64,000 nucleotides of DNA from assembly GCA_025602915.1 (NCBI GenBank), contig JAHLJZ010000099.1, forward strand, positions 19,719-83,718, read 5' to 3'. The notes beneath the pieces were generated by a model. The model saw nothing but the letters and a program-made list of their open reading frames with translations. It was not told where the DNA came from and did not search any database. The DNA comes from Paraphysoderma sedebokerense. Its lineage: Eukaryota > Blastocladiomycota > Physodermatomycetes > Physodermatales > Physodermataceae. Made by a program: the position numbers and the translations under genes. Of the stretch, positions 47,901 through 59,904 are shown piece by piece. The stretch's first letter is position 1. Every line of letters starts with the position of its first letter.

Positions 47901-50900
47901 TTTCTCTCTTTGGCTTTACTACTATCTTGACCATCCATATAACTCGAGACAACGTCCAAAAAGCCATCGACGAAATCAACACACATTTCTGGTTCAATTT
48001 CTGAGACGACATTTAACAGATTTCTTGAAGCGAGAGAAAGTTTCGAGGTCCATTGGGTTCCGTCCAATTCGGCGGTAACGAATTCCGATGATTTTAATTT
48101 TTGGTTTTTCTTTGATTTTTGTTTCTGGGGAGGCTTGATGCGATGAATCAAACTCGGGATCATTTCTTTGGACACGATAAAAGGAGAAATACGGCGCGTC
48201 AAGATGGCAAATGTTTCGACAATGGGGGAGGCGAGTGAATCGAGGCGTTTTAGAAAATCTTTCTGTTATCGGTTGAGTACACTCGTTAATTCTTCAAGTC
48301 AAAAGTTAACCAAAAAAAAGTTAACCATAAACGTACCCCGACTTTTCTTACACCTTTTACATCTTTTCCTTCCCAATCCATGCACTCCTCTAAATACTTG
48401 TTGCATTTGGCATCATTCAGTTTAATGAAGCGACTCAGATGGAGAATTGATTTCGCAGGATCCGGGAGTTTATCTAGCAGATTCCATTTCGTTACTTTCA
48501 TGGCATATCGTTCAAGTCAAAATATCCGAAACACTTACTAGCCATGTACTTTAAATGATGGTTCAAACGTTGCTGAATATCGGTTTGCTCTGTCGGTTCG
48601 TTGGACTGTTTAACAATAGCACATTGTGGAATAAGTTAGTCTGCTGATATACGGAAATCATGTTTCATCAGGTTCACAAGTTGATTAAACTTCCTACCTG
48701 ATACTCTGCGCCCAACTCCAACATTTTCTTCACTTCTTTTTTGGTCAACTCTTGTCTATGGAGAATACTCTTGAAAGCTTTTCTAGCCTTTTCTCTCTCC
48801 CTCTCTTCTTCTTTTACTGTTTCTCTGTCTTTTCCTTGATTATTGGTAGAGAACGGTGGTCCTTCCAGACATCCCAAGAAGTATAGGAGACGGGTACACC
48901 TTGTTCCAAAGTCGGAGGGACGAATGTATGGAGCGTGAATGATTGTTTCTATCAGCGAGTTTTCGACAATTGTCCTGGATGTGAACGATTAGTTTTAGTT
49001 CCCTGAGATATGAAAACTGGCAGAAAAAAAAGCCCATCAGAGCGACATTTACATTAACTCGGAGTCGTTCAAATAAACGATATTTAGAATGGCTTCCGGG
49101 ATCCAACCAAATTTGGTTAATATCTCTGTGACCTCTTCTTCCGTCAACATGGATTCACTGTCGTCTTCTTTTCCTTCGACGTCTACAGCCATATCGTCAT
49201 CACGTTCTTGTGTCGTATCATTCTTTGGAGGTAACAATACGCCGCACACAGAACTCCATAATCTGACTAGACTTCGCACGGCTTCCACTCTGACTGTTCC
49301 TTTTTTATCTTTTGTACGTCCACCAAGGGCTTTGAGAGCTTCGGTGTCTACGTATCGTAGTAAACCGTCAAATTCGAATCTGCCAAAGACTCTGCAGGCG
49401 CTCATTCGAACTTTTTCTTCCGGATCCATGAGCTTATTTTTTATCCCTTCGTTGACTTCCTTCACTATCATGGGGTTGGCATGGTGGTTTTTTAACAAGT
49501 CGGGAAGAAACGAAAGCCAGGTGATACGGATGTTGATGTTTTTGTCCTGTTTTCTGGTACACCATGACTTCCAAACAGATGGGTAGCGTTTGGCCAAGGT
49601 GGAGTTGGGTTCACCAAACATTTCTCCCAAGATAGAGGTGGCGAGCGAGCGGATATTAAAGTCGTCCAGTGAAAGTTCTTCTTCTATTTGAGGAATAACG
49701 TTGAGAAGGATACCGGGAGCCACACGATTAATTTGTTGAATGAGGAGATGGGTGGTTTCAAAGTCTTGCATATCGGCAGACTTTTGTTTGGAAGAAGAGA
49801 ATGACGAAGTAGAGGAAGACAGGGATGATTTGTGCGCTGCGATGATGATATCGGTAAAGTATTGACAAACGTATCTCTGAAGGCGATCGGTCGTCTGGTT
49901 ACATAGATCGGTGGCAAGTTTATACGCGACGGGGTTCTCTTCCTGGCGCTTTGGGTAGAACTGTGAAAGCAGGATTTCGATGACTTCTTGAGGTAAGAAA
50001 TTAGACTCTTCGATGAGTTGCTGAAGGATATCGAGGATGCAGAGGTAGACATTTTTAGAGTGGTCGGCGTGAATGGAATCGAAAAAGATGCGAAAGAAAT
50101 CTGTCATGAGGTCATCTGCGTTTGGTAGATCGGCCACCAGAACGACAGATTTTACGGTGGAAAGATTCTCCAAGAGGTAAAAATAGAGCTGAAAGTAAGT
50201 TCCCTCGATTTGTGAGAGATTGGCCAGTTGCTTTACAAACAGTTCAAAGATTTCCTACAGACATAGTATCGGTGGAGGTGATTAATGGTTAGAGAGTGAA
50301 TTTAAATCACAGTCTTTGTCATATTGTTGACATCGGAAGACGACACGACAATAGTTCTCACGACAGGAAGCCAGGAGAACGCGAAAAGCAGCGAGTATCT
50401 TGTAGTTGATTTTATTTTTTACTTTTTTCTTCTGGGTCCTCCTGCACAACAGAACAAAAAAGCAATAGTAGAAATTTACCTTGGTCTCATTGTCACTGAA
50501 GGGGGCATCGGGGGCGTATAGTCTTAATAAATCGGCTAGACAGCAGGCAGTTAAAGCCTTGACGCCTTTATCTCTGTGAGTGATGAGGGAGTGCGAAACC
50601 AATTCGCGGGTGATTTTGTCGAGGGAGGAAGTATCCGTGTTGTCTTGTTCGAGATGGGACAGTTCTTGATGCACTTTCTGCAAAGAGGGATGAATGGTAA
50701 GTGGGGACAGATAATGGGCAAGGCATAGAGATAGAAGGATAGAAATAGATGTGCGGTGGATGATAATTTCAGTTTGAGATGCCTAAAAGTACCTTTAGTC
50801 TCTTGATGAGCTCGGGTGTAGTGTTTTTGTCCTTTGAGAGTAGCTTTTCCTTGAAGGAGAATCTCTGAGGGCCAGGGTTCTTTTGGGGCCTTCTGTTCTT

Positions 50901-50936
50901 CTGCGACTGTGGCGGAGAGGAGTGGGCAGTCAGCAT
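44967..50936 (-). CDS. PDS5: sister chromatid cohesion protein Pds5
   Basis: Eighteen exons from 50936 to 44967: 50936-50793, 50677-50480, 50254-49053, 48974-48698, 48605-48539, 48494-48337, 48262-47820, 47740-47620, 47542-47291, 47225-47005, 46930-46807, 46732-46555, 46463-46355, 46258-46141, 46063-45660, 45599-45474, 45386-45228, 45141-44967. All phases agree; about 1,491 residues. Pds5 is a HEAT-repeat regulator that binds cohesin and controls cohesion maintenance and release. Signatures: N-terminal ELIKRLKVHQELSHLEQD, RLYAPDAPFSDNETKEIF, LFVKQLANLSQIEGTYF, MDPEEKVRMSACRVFGRF and EYYLDCIATKENVPLLYHIA. The tail is basic and acidic in turn, with KRKTPGISRGRRK and an AT-hook-like CGRPKKSE near the end. 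Confidence 0.95.
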
Positions 50937-50967
50937 TTGGGGAGTGGTGTGCGAGGGAGTGGCCAGG

Positions 50968-51053
50968 GTGTGAGTAGAGTAGGGCAGTGAGTAGAGTAGG
51001 GCAGTGAGTAGAGTAGTGACTAGAGCAGTGAGTAGAGTAGTGACTAGAGTAGG
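50968..51053. repeat. minisatellite in the PDS5/WRAP73 promoter
   Basis: About five imperfect copies of a 17-bp unit related to GCAGTGAGTAGAGTAGG, with variant units ending TAGTGACTAGA. It lies inside the 287-bp interval between the divergent PDS5 and WRAP73 starts. A second short repeat of GAGGGAATGGA type follows at 51055-51095. Confidence 0.85.
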
Positions 51054-51223
51054 GAATGAGGGAATGGATCAGATGAGGGAATGGAAAGAGGGAATTCCCC
51101 CTGTTCCCTTCTGTTTGCTTTCTTCCCTTTTCGCGTTCCCTCTCATCTCCACATTCTACACATTCTGTTCATTCTATTCCCTTTAGAATCCATATTCCAT
51201 ATCTACAATCTAAATCTGTATCC

Positions 51224-53484
51224 ATGTCTATGGACTTCACCGAGCTCTACAAGCAGTCCCTCTGCCTCTGCCTCTTCTCCCCAGACAACAACTACCTCGC
51301 CACCACCGTACAGCACCGTCTCGTCATCCGCGACGCTGAATCCCTCCAAATCACCCACCTCTACTCATCTCTCCACCCCATCTCGGACATTGCCTGGTCA
51401 CCAGACGCAAAGTACATCTTGGCAGCTAGCTACCCTCTCGGCCAAATCCAAGTCTGGTCTCTCGACGCAGACGAAAAGGAGTGGACTGCTAAAATCGACC
51501 AAGGAACGGGCGGTTGTGTGAAATGCATCTGGAGTCCCACCGGAAGGGATATCCTCAGTTTCTCTGAATTCGGGGTATGTTATGCCGCTTTGGTTTTCGA
51601 GAAATTGTGCTTGCTCCCTCATTGATTCTGACATGATCCATCCTCAAGTTACGTGTAACGATATGGTCGCTAGTAGACAGATCAGTCCGGTATATACAAT
51701 ACCCAAAACACACGGATAAAGGTTACGCATTCCGAAAAGACGGGAAATATTTCGCCATAGCCGAACGTCGCGATGCCAACGATTACATTGGAATTTACGA
51801 TTGTGAAGATTGGTCTTTGATTAAAGTATGTGCAACGATTCTGTTTTCGTTTTGATTTTTCTTTCTAGGCCCTCCATCCTGAATAGAACGAAAATCTGTG
51901 GTCCATTAACTAACTGCCTTTCCAAACGTAGCATTTCCAAGTAGATACGACAGATCTAGAAGACATTTCATGGTCACCAGACGGTCGATTCATTGCCGTC
52001 TGGAATTCGCTGTTAGAGGTTCGGCACTTCAGTTTGATTTCTTTTCCTTCATTTGCAATTCAATCTGGTCATCCTCCTCATTTTTATCTTACCTTTCTTC
52101 GTATTATATCGTACTTAGTACCAAATTCACATTTACCATCCGGACGGGCGCCTCGTCAAATCCTACAGCCCCTATCCAAATGATCAAAACGGCCAATGCA
52201 TGGGGTTGGGTATCAAATCTGTAAAATGGTCTCCATCCAGTCAGTTTGTTGCTGTGGGAAGTTTTGATCAAAAGGTATATTGATTACCCGTCCGGCAAAT
52301 GTACATGCCTGAATGAGGGATCGAGCAAATGACCGGTTATTTTGATCATTAGGCGAGATTACTCAACCATTATACTTTTAATCCGACTATTGAATTATCT
52401 CATTCTTCGACGGTGACGCTATCGAGAAAAAACGATTTTGTATGCCTTCTATTTTTTTCACGTGGCTAATGATTGCCACTTGCCCACTTTACATCTAACA
52501 AGCTTTATTCTTATTCACCAAATTGCTATCCACAGGTCATATTTCGCGAGACCAACCTCCGCTCCGACTACTCTAATGTCAATCTAAAGGCCAGCGTCAA
52601 CTCAAAGCAAACGGAATGGCCAAAAATGAGTTCTTCCACCAGTGCAAAACCTAGGCTTTATTGTTTGTGTTATTTATACATTCCTGCCGCCAAACTGATT
52701 CAATTTTGCTAATTGCTATCTATGTCAATTTCACTTTACAGTCGAACCTGTTTTTCCGCCGCGTGAAGGTTCTACGACCGTCACATCTCCTTCGACAAAA
52801 GTTGACCCGGATAAGCCCAGTTTAAAAATGGGAATTTCCGTGGTTGAGTTTAATCCCGATGGAAAGCTACTCGCCACTCGAAATGGTATGCATGTTTTTC
52901 AACTTTCAATTCCAAAATTCATCTCTAATCCTGTCTGCTATCTGCTACAAATCATCACGGTTCAAAGACACAACCCCAACGACACTCCACATATTTTCTA
53001 TCCCTTCACTTCGCGTCGTGTCAATCATTCAAACTCTCTCCCCTGTGAAATCTATTCACTGGTGTCCCACCCGCACGAATTTGTTGAGTTGGAGTTGTGG
53101 TAACGGAATGGTGTATCTATGGGACGGCGACAAAAAGATTAGGAGGTTGGTCGACGTTGATACTGATGAAGGGTACCAGGAGAAAAGAACAGAAGGCGAG
53201 GAAGAAGGAAGTACGAGGATTAGAGAAGAAGTCGGGGAAGAAGTATATGGGGGCGTGGCAGTAGGAATTGACGTGGAGGGTGGTATGTTATGAATTCCTT
53301 TTTTTAGAGTTTGACACTGATTCATTGTTTACATTCGTTCTTTTTTGAACCGATTTGTAATAATGTTATTTGAAAATTGATAGTCAACTTTGCGGTTCAT
53401 TCTCTCCGTTGGGCCCCAGATGGAAAGTCAATGGTGGTCATGGATAAAGATAAATTTTGTTTGGGATTTCTGGACGAGTCTTAA
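51224..53484 (+). CDS. WRAP73: WD40 protein WRAP73 (WDR8) of the spindle pole
   Basis: Nine exons: 51224-51574, 51649-51825, 51932-52018, 52119-52274, 52353-52439, 52536-52662, 52742-52885, 52968-53282, 53384-53484; 514 residues. WRAP73/Wdr8 binds centrosomes or spindle pole bodies with SSX2IP/Msd1 and helps anchor spindle microtubules. Evidence: N-terminal [22 protein letters not shown]-like repeats ([46 protein letters not shown]), [19 protein letters not shown] and the C-terminal [20 protein letters not shown], all in the order of human WRAP73. An acidic low-complexity insert ([10 protein letters not shown]) lies in exon 8. It is transcribed divergently from PDS5. Confidence 0.93.
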
Positions 53485-53902
53485 TTTATCATTAACTTTG
53501 TTTTTTGTTTGATTGTGACTGTTTCCCTAAGTTGATTCAGTCATGTTCATTTGTACATACATTTCATGATTGTTCGTGTTCATAACATAAATATCTCAAA
53601 ATCCGTCTCATGGAGATTTGGGCTTTGTTAGAATTATGATACAGACATCAATTATAATAAATGCCAAGAGTATTTATTACTTAAGTATACACACATCCTA
53701 TATTCCACATATTCCATGGCATATATAATTTCCAATTGTCACTGTTTATCTGTTTGTCGCGTCGTTCCCTCATTCCCACTCTAAACATTCCATTCCCTCA
53801 TCCATTGATCCATTCCCTCTCCGATTTGATTCAACCCCACTCCATTCCATCCCATCTTCCCTCCACACATTCTCATCTCCACATCCCATTTATTTCTCAA
53901 AA
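53485..53902. other. intergenic region between WRAP73 and MIS14
   Basis: About 420 bp. The last 170 bp is rich in CCATTCC/TCATTCC pyrimidine motifs, probably promoter or 5' untranslated region of the MIS14 gene. Nothing else seen. Confidence 0.45.
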
Positions 53903-55103
53903 ATGTTATCCTCCACCGACCACGCCTCAACAACGACAACAAATAGTCACCAAACTATCCCCAAAATTCAAACTGAATCTAAAAATGATATATTGTATTT
54001 ACAATCTATCCTTAACGAGTTTGTTTCAAAGGAGTTGGAGAAGGTGTTTCCTTCTTCCAGTGGTGAATCCGGTGTCGGCCGGGATGGTGAAGGGCAAAGT
54101 GAGAAGGAAAAGGAAAGGGAGAAGGTGAAGGAGATACTTGATTTGGTTTGTTTTTTGTTTCCTGTTTTTATTCTTTTTATCTTTTTGTTTTAGTCTACTT
54201 TATTTCCGTGGTTTGTAGTTTTGGTGAAAATGGTAGAGTTTTAATGAAGGATTTAAGATGGTTACATCTACTTGATTTTTTTTTTTTTTTTTGGACTTTT
54301 GGTTAACGTGTGTATACGATTTAGTGGATTCAAGAAACATTTGTGAAAGCTGGACCGAATATTAGCATCAACGGAATCGATTATGAAAGTGCGTTTAAGA
54401 AGGAAGAAGGTATTTTGATTTTATTCTTAACCTTTGATTTCTCGTTTTTGTGGCTTCTTTGGTATGAGTATATTCACATTTTTAACGGATTTTTTGAATT
54501 GGATTTATGGTGGATAGAGTATACCCCTCTTGACTCTTCATTACTTTCGACATTATCCACGCTTGAACAAGAATTAGATCAAGTCAGTGTAAGCGTGATG
54601 AAGAAACGATCAAAATGGGTGGACCAGATTTGTTTAATGTTGGAGGATGTATTAAAAAGGGAGGCAGATGGTGTAGATGGGTTGAGTCCCTTGGATGATG
54701 AAATGGAGGTGGATGAGAATGTGAAGGGTAAGTTTTATGGGAATTTGCTTTTTGGGTGTGTGGGGTACTTGGAGGTGTTGTCGGGGTTATAACGTTTTAT
54801 GTTAATTAATATCTTTTGCTATTGGTTGGATGGGTGTACAGACCAAGAACAACAAGAACAGTCGTCAAAGTTTACGGATATTCAAACTACAGTCCAAGAG
54901 TTGGAAAAGAGTTTAGGATTGTTAAAAGAGTTGGAAAACGTATGTATTGCCCTTTTTTTTCATATTTTCTTTCGTTGACTCTGATTAACCAAATTTCCGT
55001 TTTTTTTCTATCTTTTTGGAAAAACTTGGAATAGAATTTACCGACAAACCTAGCAAAACTAGAACGAGTAAACGACGTGTTAAACCAAGAAATGAATTCA
55101 TAA
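53903..55103 (+). CDS. MIS14: kinetochore protein Mis14/NSL1
   Basis: Five exons: 53903-54145, 54325-54409, 54518-54727, 54842-54939, 55035-55103; 234 residues. Mis14/Nsl1 is one of four subunits of the MIS12/MIND kinetochore complex that links centromeric chromatin to the NDC80 complex. Evidence: WIQETFVKAGPNISINGIDY followed by EEYTPLDSSL and heptad-rich helices (LSTLEQELDQVSVSVMKKR, TTVQELEKSLGLLKELEN), the expected order and length. The first 80 residues are low complexity and acidic. The first intron uses a GTTTGT donor and contains an 18-nt or so poly-T tract near 54275. Family call is by pattern; the sequence is divergent. Confidence 0.8.
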
Positions 55104-55733
55104 TTTGTTTATTGTTTAACCCTCCGTTCTCTAAACTCTAGTAATAACTAAACCTGATCAAAATGGCAATCGATAATGATCACGATATTGTAGAGAGTTT
55201 TTTGAGTCTTGTAAATATGACAAATGATGCATTTTTTTTATTCGGTTTATTTGGTATTGTTTAATACATGATCATTGTGTTTTTTTTCCTTCTTTAATTA
55301 TACATTGTATCTATGTATTGATGGCAAGATATTGGAATAGAAAACTTTTTCGATATTTGATTTCAATTTTTGAGGGTGGCATTGTCATTCGTCGTGATGG
55401 GTGTTCTGATTAGTGTGGAATCGTGGATCAATTGGAATTGAACAAATGGTCAGAATTGTCTGATATGAATTTTAGAACTTTTATTTATCATAGTCTGAAA
55501 GTATGATATTGGTTTGAACAAAGAATTATAGAATCTACAACAGTTTTGGAGAAATATCAGGTGCATTTAATCCAATTCAAGTTTCAGATTTTCAGTTTCG
55601 CGCATCACACGAAATCTCATCCATTCCTTCATTCCTCAAAATCCATTTATATTCCTCTACTTTCTTTCCAAAAACCCCTCAACACTCCAACTCTCTACCA
55701 ACTCTCAAATCTATGTAACACACCCTCACCACA
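55104..55733. other. intergenic region upstream of the coiled-coil gene
   Basis: About 630 bp, AT-rich. The last 140 bp before the start codon is pyrimidine-rich with CATTCC and CTCAA motifs, like the MIS14 upstream region. No gene seen. Confidence 0.4.
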
Positions 55734-58700
55734 ATGTCTACAACCCACTCTAAATCTCACCGTCTCAAACAACTAGAACAAGAACGACTCCGATCATCTA
55801 CGACTTCATCCTCCCGCGACGTATCGTTTAGAGTACAACCCAACACTTCGTACGCTTCTTCTGTTTATAATTCTACACCTAACATCACGAAAGATGTTGA
55901 TGGGGGGTATCAAAAAGATGAGGTAGTGTCCGCGAAATCAAGGTATAATGGGTATACCGGGAGTTCACCGTTTGGGGGTCCGAGGAGTAGACATAGATCT
56001 GAGAAACAAGTTGAATTGGAGGAGGTAAAAGAGAAAAAGAGGGAGAGGAAAAGTAAAAAAGAGATGGAGAGGGAAGAAAAGTTGAAAGGGTTGGTTCAAA
56101 ATCGGAGTCAAAGTCAGAGTCAGATTCAAAGTGGAGGAGGTGGTAATAGTATCGAGGTAGGGTTTGATGGTGGGAATAGAAAGAATGATGGAAATAAAGA
56201 GGGGAAAGGGAATGGTAAAATTGGGAGTGGAGGGGGTGTGAAACAAAGGAAAGGGAATCATCAGAAATTGGATGCTTGGACTAGATTGCTTGAAAGTGAG
56301 AAAAGTGCGAGAGCTAAGGTATGATGATGGATCTTCTGGTTATTTTTTTGTTTTATCTCGTGCATGAAGCTTGATCGCAGTTCTAACATTCCTTTGAAAT
56401 TATCTGCTAATTATATCAGTACTATGAGACTCCGCGATCCCTCTTATTGATGCTTGAAGAGGAACGAACTAAATCTCTTCAACTCGAAACAGAACTTCGT
56501 GACCTCCAAAATGAACTAGTCCAAACTAAACTATCCCACGACGAAACCCTTTCAACCCTCCAACAGCAACACGATCACGATATTCGTAACCTTCAACAAT
56601 CTTTGTACGACAAATCTTCAGAGTGTACGTCACTCACTAAAAAATTGGGCTCCGCAACAACGAAACATGCAGATGACGTCTTGATTTGGTCTAATCGGAC
56701 GGAAACGCTCGATTCACAGGTTTCGAAACTCCAAGCTACACTTTCAGAGACAGAGAAACGATTAGAAAAATCTGAAAAGGTGATCTTGGAGTTGTCTTCC
56801 CAACGTAAGAGTTTACAGGAAAAAGTGAACAGCAGAGAAACAGAGTTGAAGAAGTATATCCAGTTATCCAAAGAACGGGAATCAGACTGGATCAGTGAAA
56901 AAGAATCAAGAATGAAATTAGAAGTTAAAATTTTGGAGTTGGAACATTACCTTTCTTCTAGATCAGACGAGATATCTGATTTAAGAACTCTTCTCGCAAA
57001 AAGGGAAAACGAAGTGAAAGAATTGAATGTTTTGAGGTCTCAAATTGACGGGTTGAAAAATGGATTAAGAGATATGGAGAGTAAAGAAAGAAATTATATC
57101 GATTCAATTGACTCTTGTGAATCCGAAATTCGCAATTTGAACAATCAAATCGAATCTATCAGTTTGCATAACCTAAAGTTAACAAATGACAATCAACTAT
57201 TCCGAAATCGCGAGGCAAATCATTTATCTGAAATTCAGTCTCTGAATCGTACAAATTCTGTTCTTCGGTCTCAGATTTCAGAGTTGTTGTCAAATATTGA
57301 TACCCTCAATCACGATCTCGCAGAATCATCAACAAAACAAAAAGAAAAGGTGTCTGAAATTCAAAATTTACAAAATGAGTTGGTGAAAGTCAAAGAATTA
57401 TTGACAGATACGACCAATTCCTTCAATAATGTATCCGAGTCTCTCTCGAATCTGGAATCAGATCACGCGAAATTGAAATCCGAATTTGACGAAATCCAGG
57501 GTCAACTTGAATCTGTTAATGCGACGTTAGACCAACGTAACGCCAAGATCAACACGTTAAATCAGACTCTCTCCAATCTGAAATCCGAGCTCCAAAATCT
57601 TCAATCTCAAAATTCGGACTTATCGAATCAACTTCACGATAAATCTCTTGAGTTCGTAAATTCCCAAAATTTAGCCTCTTCGTTACAATCTGAAGTCAAG
57701 TTACTCACATCTCAAGTCACCGATCAAAAAGAATTGATCAGTAAATACAAAATACGAGTCGAGGCGTCCAGTAAAACCGATAAAAGAGTGACGGAATTAC
57801 AAATTAAATTGGAAGAATTGACGAACGAGTTATTGTCGAGTCAAGATGAACTTAAGAAATTCGTATCCAAGGAAACAAAATTGCGAGAAATGATGTTGAC
57901 TAAAGATTTAACAATATCGGAGTTAAACTCTAAAGTATCGAATTTGTCGTCAAAGATTAACCAAATTTCTTCCTCCGAAACCGAGACTTATGATTCTCTT
58001 GGTCGCGTAAAATCCGAGTTACAACTCATCAAAAATCAAAGAGACGAAGGTGCTCAGAAGCTACAGGAATCTGAAATCAAAATTGATAAATTAAACAAGA
58101 AAATAGACGGTTTACAAAATCGAATGGAAGATTTGGAACGCGAAAATGAGAATTTACATGGAACTGTGATTAAAGTTCAGAATGACCTTAAAGTCCAGAT
58201 ACTCAAGAACGAAGGATTAAAATCTAGTATCATGGTTTTACAGGATGAACTTGAATCTTATCGTAATTCGAATATATCTGACGCCAAGAAGTTGAGTGAA
58301 GAAAGGAACGAAAAGGAAAAAGCGACAGCTAAAGAAATGGACAAGTTTAAAGAAAAAGTGAATACTGTGACTTCAAAACTGAGATCTCAGATTGCAGAGT
58401 TAGTCGAAAAAGAGAAAAATGTTCGAAATGTTGTCGTAACCGGATTCGAAGAACAAGAAATAGTCGGTAACGAAAATGGAAATGAAATATATAATCATCT
58501 CATGAGCCGGGACGTCAAAGGACGAAAATCTCAAGGTAGCGAGTACGAAAGTCAGCGCCGACAATCAAGTTCCAGTCGAAGCCGAGGAAGAAGTGTAGAA
58601 TCTAAACCAAGAGAGTACAATCCGGAGGCTAAAAATCACATCTCTCAAAATATCGATCCCAGTTACCCTCAAAACTACGATATCTTGAACCGATCTCTCC

Positions 58701-59095
58701 CAATCCCTTCAGATTCGGCACCCTCCATCAACCCGACTCAACACTCCTCGTTTACCAACTACACCTACACGTCCCCATCAAAGATTCAAGCTCCATCACC
58801 TATTCGACCTACTTCAATTTTGAAAAATAAATCGGATTCCTCTCCTTACTCCAATTCAGGTTCTTTCGTGAAACCTCAGTCAACGTTGAACTCTACTGTT
58901 CCGAAATCTTATCAAGAAGAGGATGAGTTTGGGAGTAGCATCTCTTTTGGACAATTTCGATTCGATGATTTTGATGCATCCCGAAATGGGGGTAATAAGA
59001 TTGAAATAGAAACTGATAATAGAGGTGACGCAAAGAGAGAAGTATCGCAAAGAAATGTTAATGTCGGAAAAGCGAGGAAAGTGTGGGTTTCTTGA
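55734..59095 (+). CDS. long coiled-coil protein, possible spindle-pole or cytoskeletal component
   Basis: Two exons (55734-56318, 56420-59095) give 1,086 residues. Residues 1-195 are disordered and charged, with SQSQSQ and poly-Gly tracts. From YETPRSLLLMLEEER (about 200) to about 860 there is one nearly uninterrupted coiled coil with many Asn/Ser/Gln and Leu heptads, such as LQNLQSQNSDLSNQLHDKS. The last 220 residues are disordered and rich in Ser/Pro, with RRQSSSSRSRGRS and IRPTSILKNKSD motifs. I do not recognise a family. Neighbouring centrin, WRAP73 and MIS14 make a spindle-pole or kinetochore role possible, but this is inference only. Confidence 0.75.
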
Positions 59096-59497
59096 ATGCT
59101 TGTGTGACGATATGACTAGATAATTCAATATTTATGTCTTAAAGAATTTTGCGTTGTTATTTTAAATTAACTTATTATTTAGTACTTTTTGGGGCGCGGT
59201 AAGGATGAAATACGTGTATGCTTTAGCCGTGACTGATTGGAATGTTATTATGTCCCTGACTCTGTATATAGAGAAAAAAACTAAATTAATAGATATTTTC
59301 CTTTATTTTCGTAATATGATTCTTTCAATTCCTTGTTTATCATAATCCGTTGTAACAGGGATTTTTTCGTTCTTCCAGTAGCTTCCAACCGGATATATGA
59401 CCGGTAGATAAACTAAGCATTCTAACTTATGGTCTTATTCTGCTACTAGTTCAGGAACCAAAAGTAATTTTGTCTTGTAGAATTCAATAAGGGAGAT
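59096..59497. other. intergenic region before the tRNA and LRR array
   Basis: About 400 bp, AT-rich 3' flank of the coiled-coil gene. No gene or repeat. Confidence 0.45.
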
Positions 59498-59570
59498 CGC
59501 CCAATGTGGGGCTCCAACCCACGACATTGCGGTTAAGAGCCGCACACTCTACCGACTGAGTTAACCGGGC
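59498..59570 (-). pseudogene. tRNA-Lys(CTT) pseudogene
   Basis: 73 nt, identical to the other two tRNA-Lys genes except that the T-loop reads TTGGAGC instead of TTCGAGC. This replaces invariant C56, which pairs with G19 in the tRNA elbow. No T-run follows within about 30 nt in the direction of transcription, so a normal RNA polymerase III terminator is missing. The intact acceptor and anticodon arms show it decayed recently. It lies 6 bp from the left end of the tandem duplication. Confidence 0.75.
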
Positions 59571-59808
59571 TTGGCGGGCTTCCATGGCATGTTTATTGAT
59601 ATTCAAAACCTTCAATTGATTATAAAATCAACTAGGAACGATGAGAAAGGTGCTCTCCAACTAAATCTCTAACCGACCCCAAAACTTTATTCGGACAAAG
59701 TCTTAGTGGTGAATTATTGAATGTACTCACACAGTCCAACAACTCTAGCTTTTGTTTCGTTTCCGCTATTCAATATGATGGAAGTGACAAATTTCAAAAC
59801 ACGTGACT

Positions 59809-59904
59809 GCTCTAGTGGCGCAATGGTTAGCGCGTTTGGCTGTTATTAATAACTGTATAAATACTGTTACCAAAAGGTTGGTGGTTCGAGTCCACCCTGG
59901 AGCG
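59809..59904 (+). tRNA. tRNA-Asn (anticodon GTT) with 23-nt intron
   Basis: 96 nt with the same mature sequence as the gene at 35462-35561. The anticodon arm is TTTGG-CTGTTA, then an AT-rich 23-nt intron, then A-CCAAA. A run of seven or more Ts follows at about 59908. Acceptor and T arms are intact. Confidence 0.94.

Noticed and set aside
50282-50479. Extra PDS5 coding exon (minus frame with CRENYCRVVFRC)
   Set aside because: Joining 50480 directly to 50254 keeps phase and restores the conserved NETKEIFELF; the intervening DNA then reads as an intron.
53903-54250. In-frame extension of MIS14 exon 1 past 54145
   Set aside because: The continuation is a hydrophobic T-rich read-through of the intron; the GTTTGT donor restores the Mis14 pattern.
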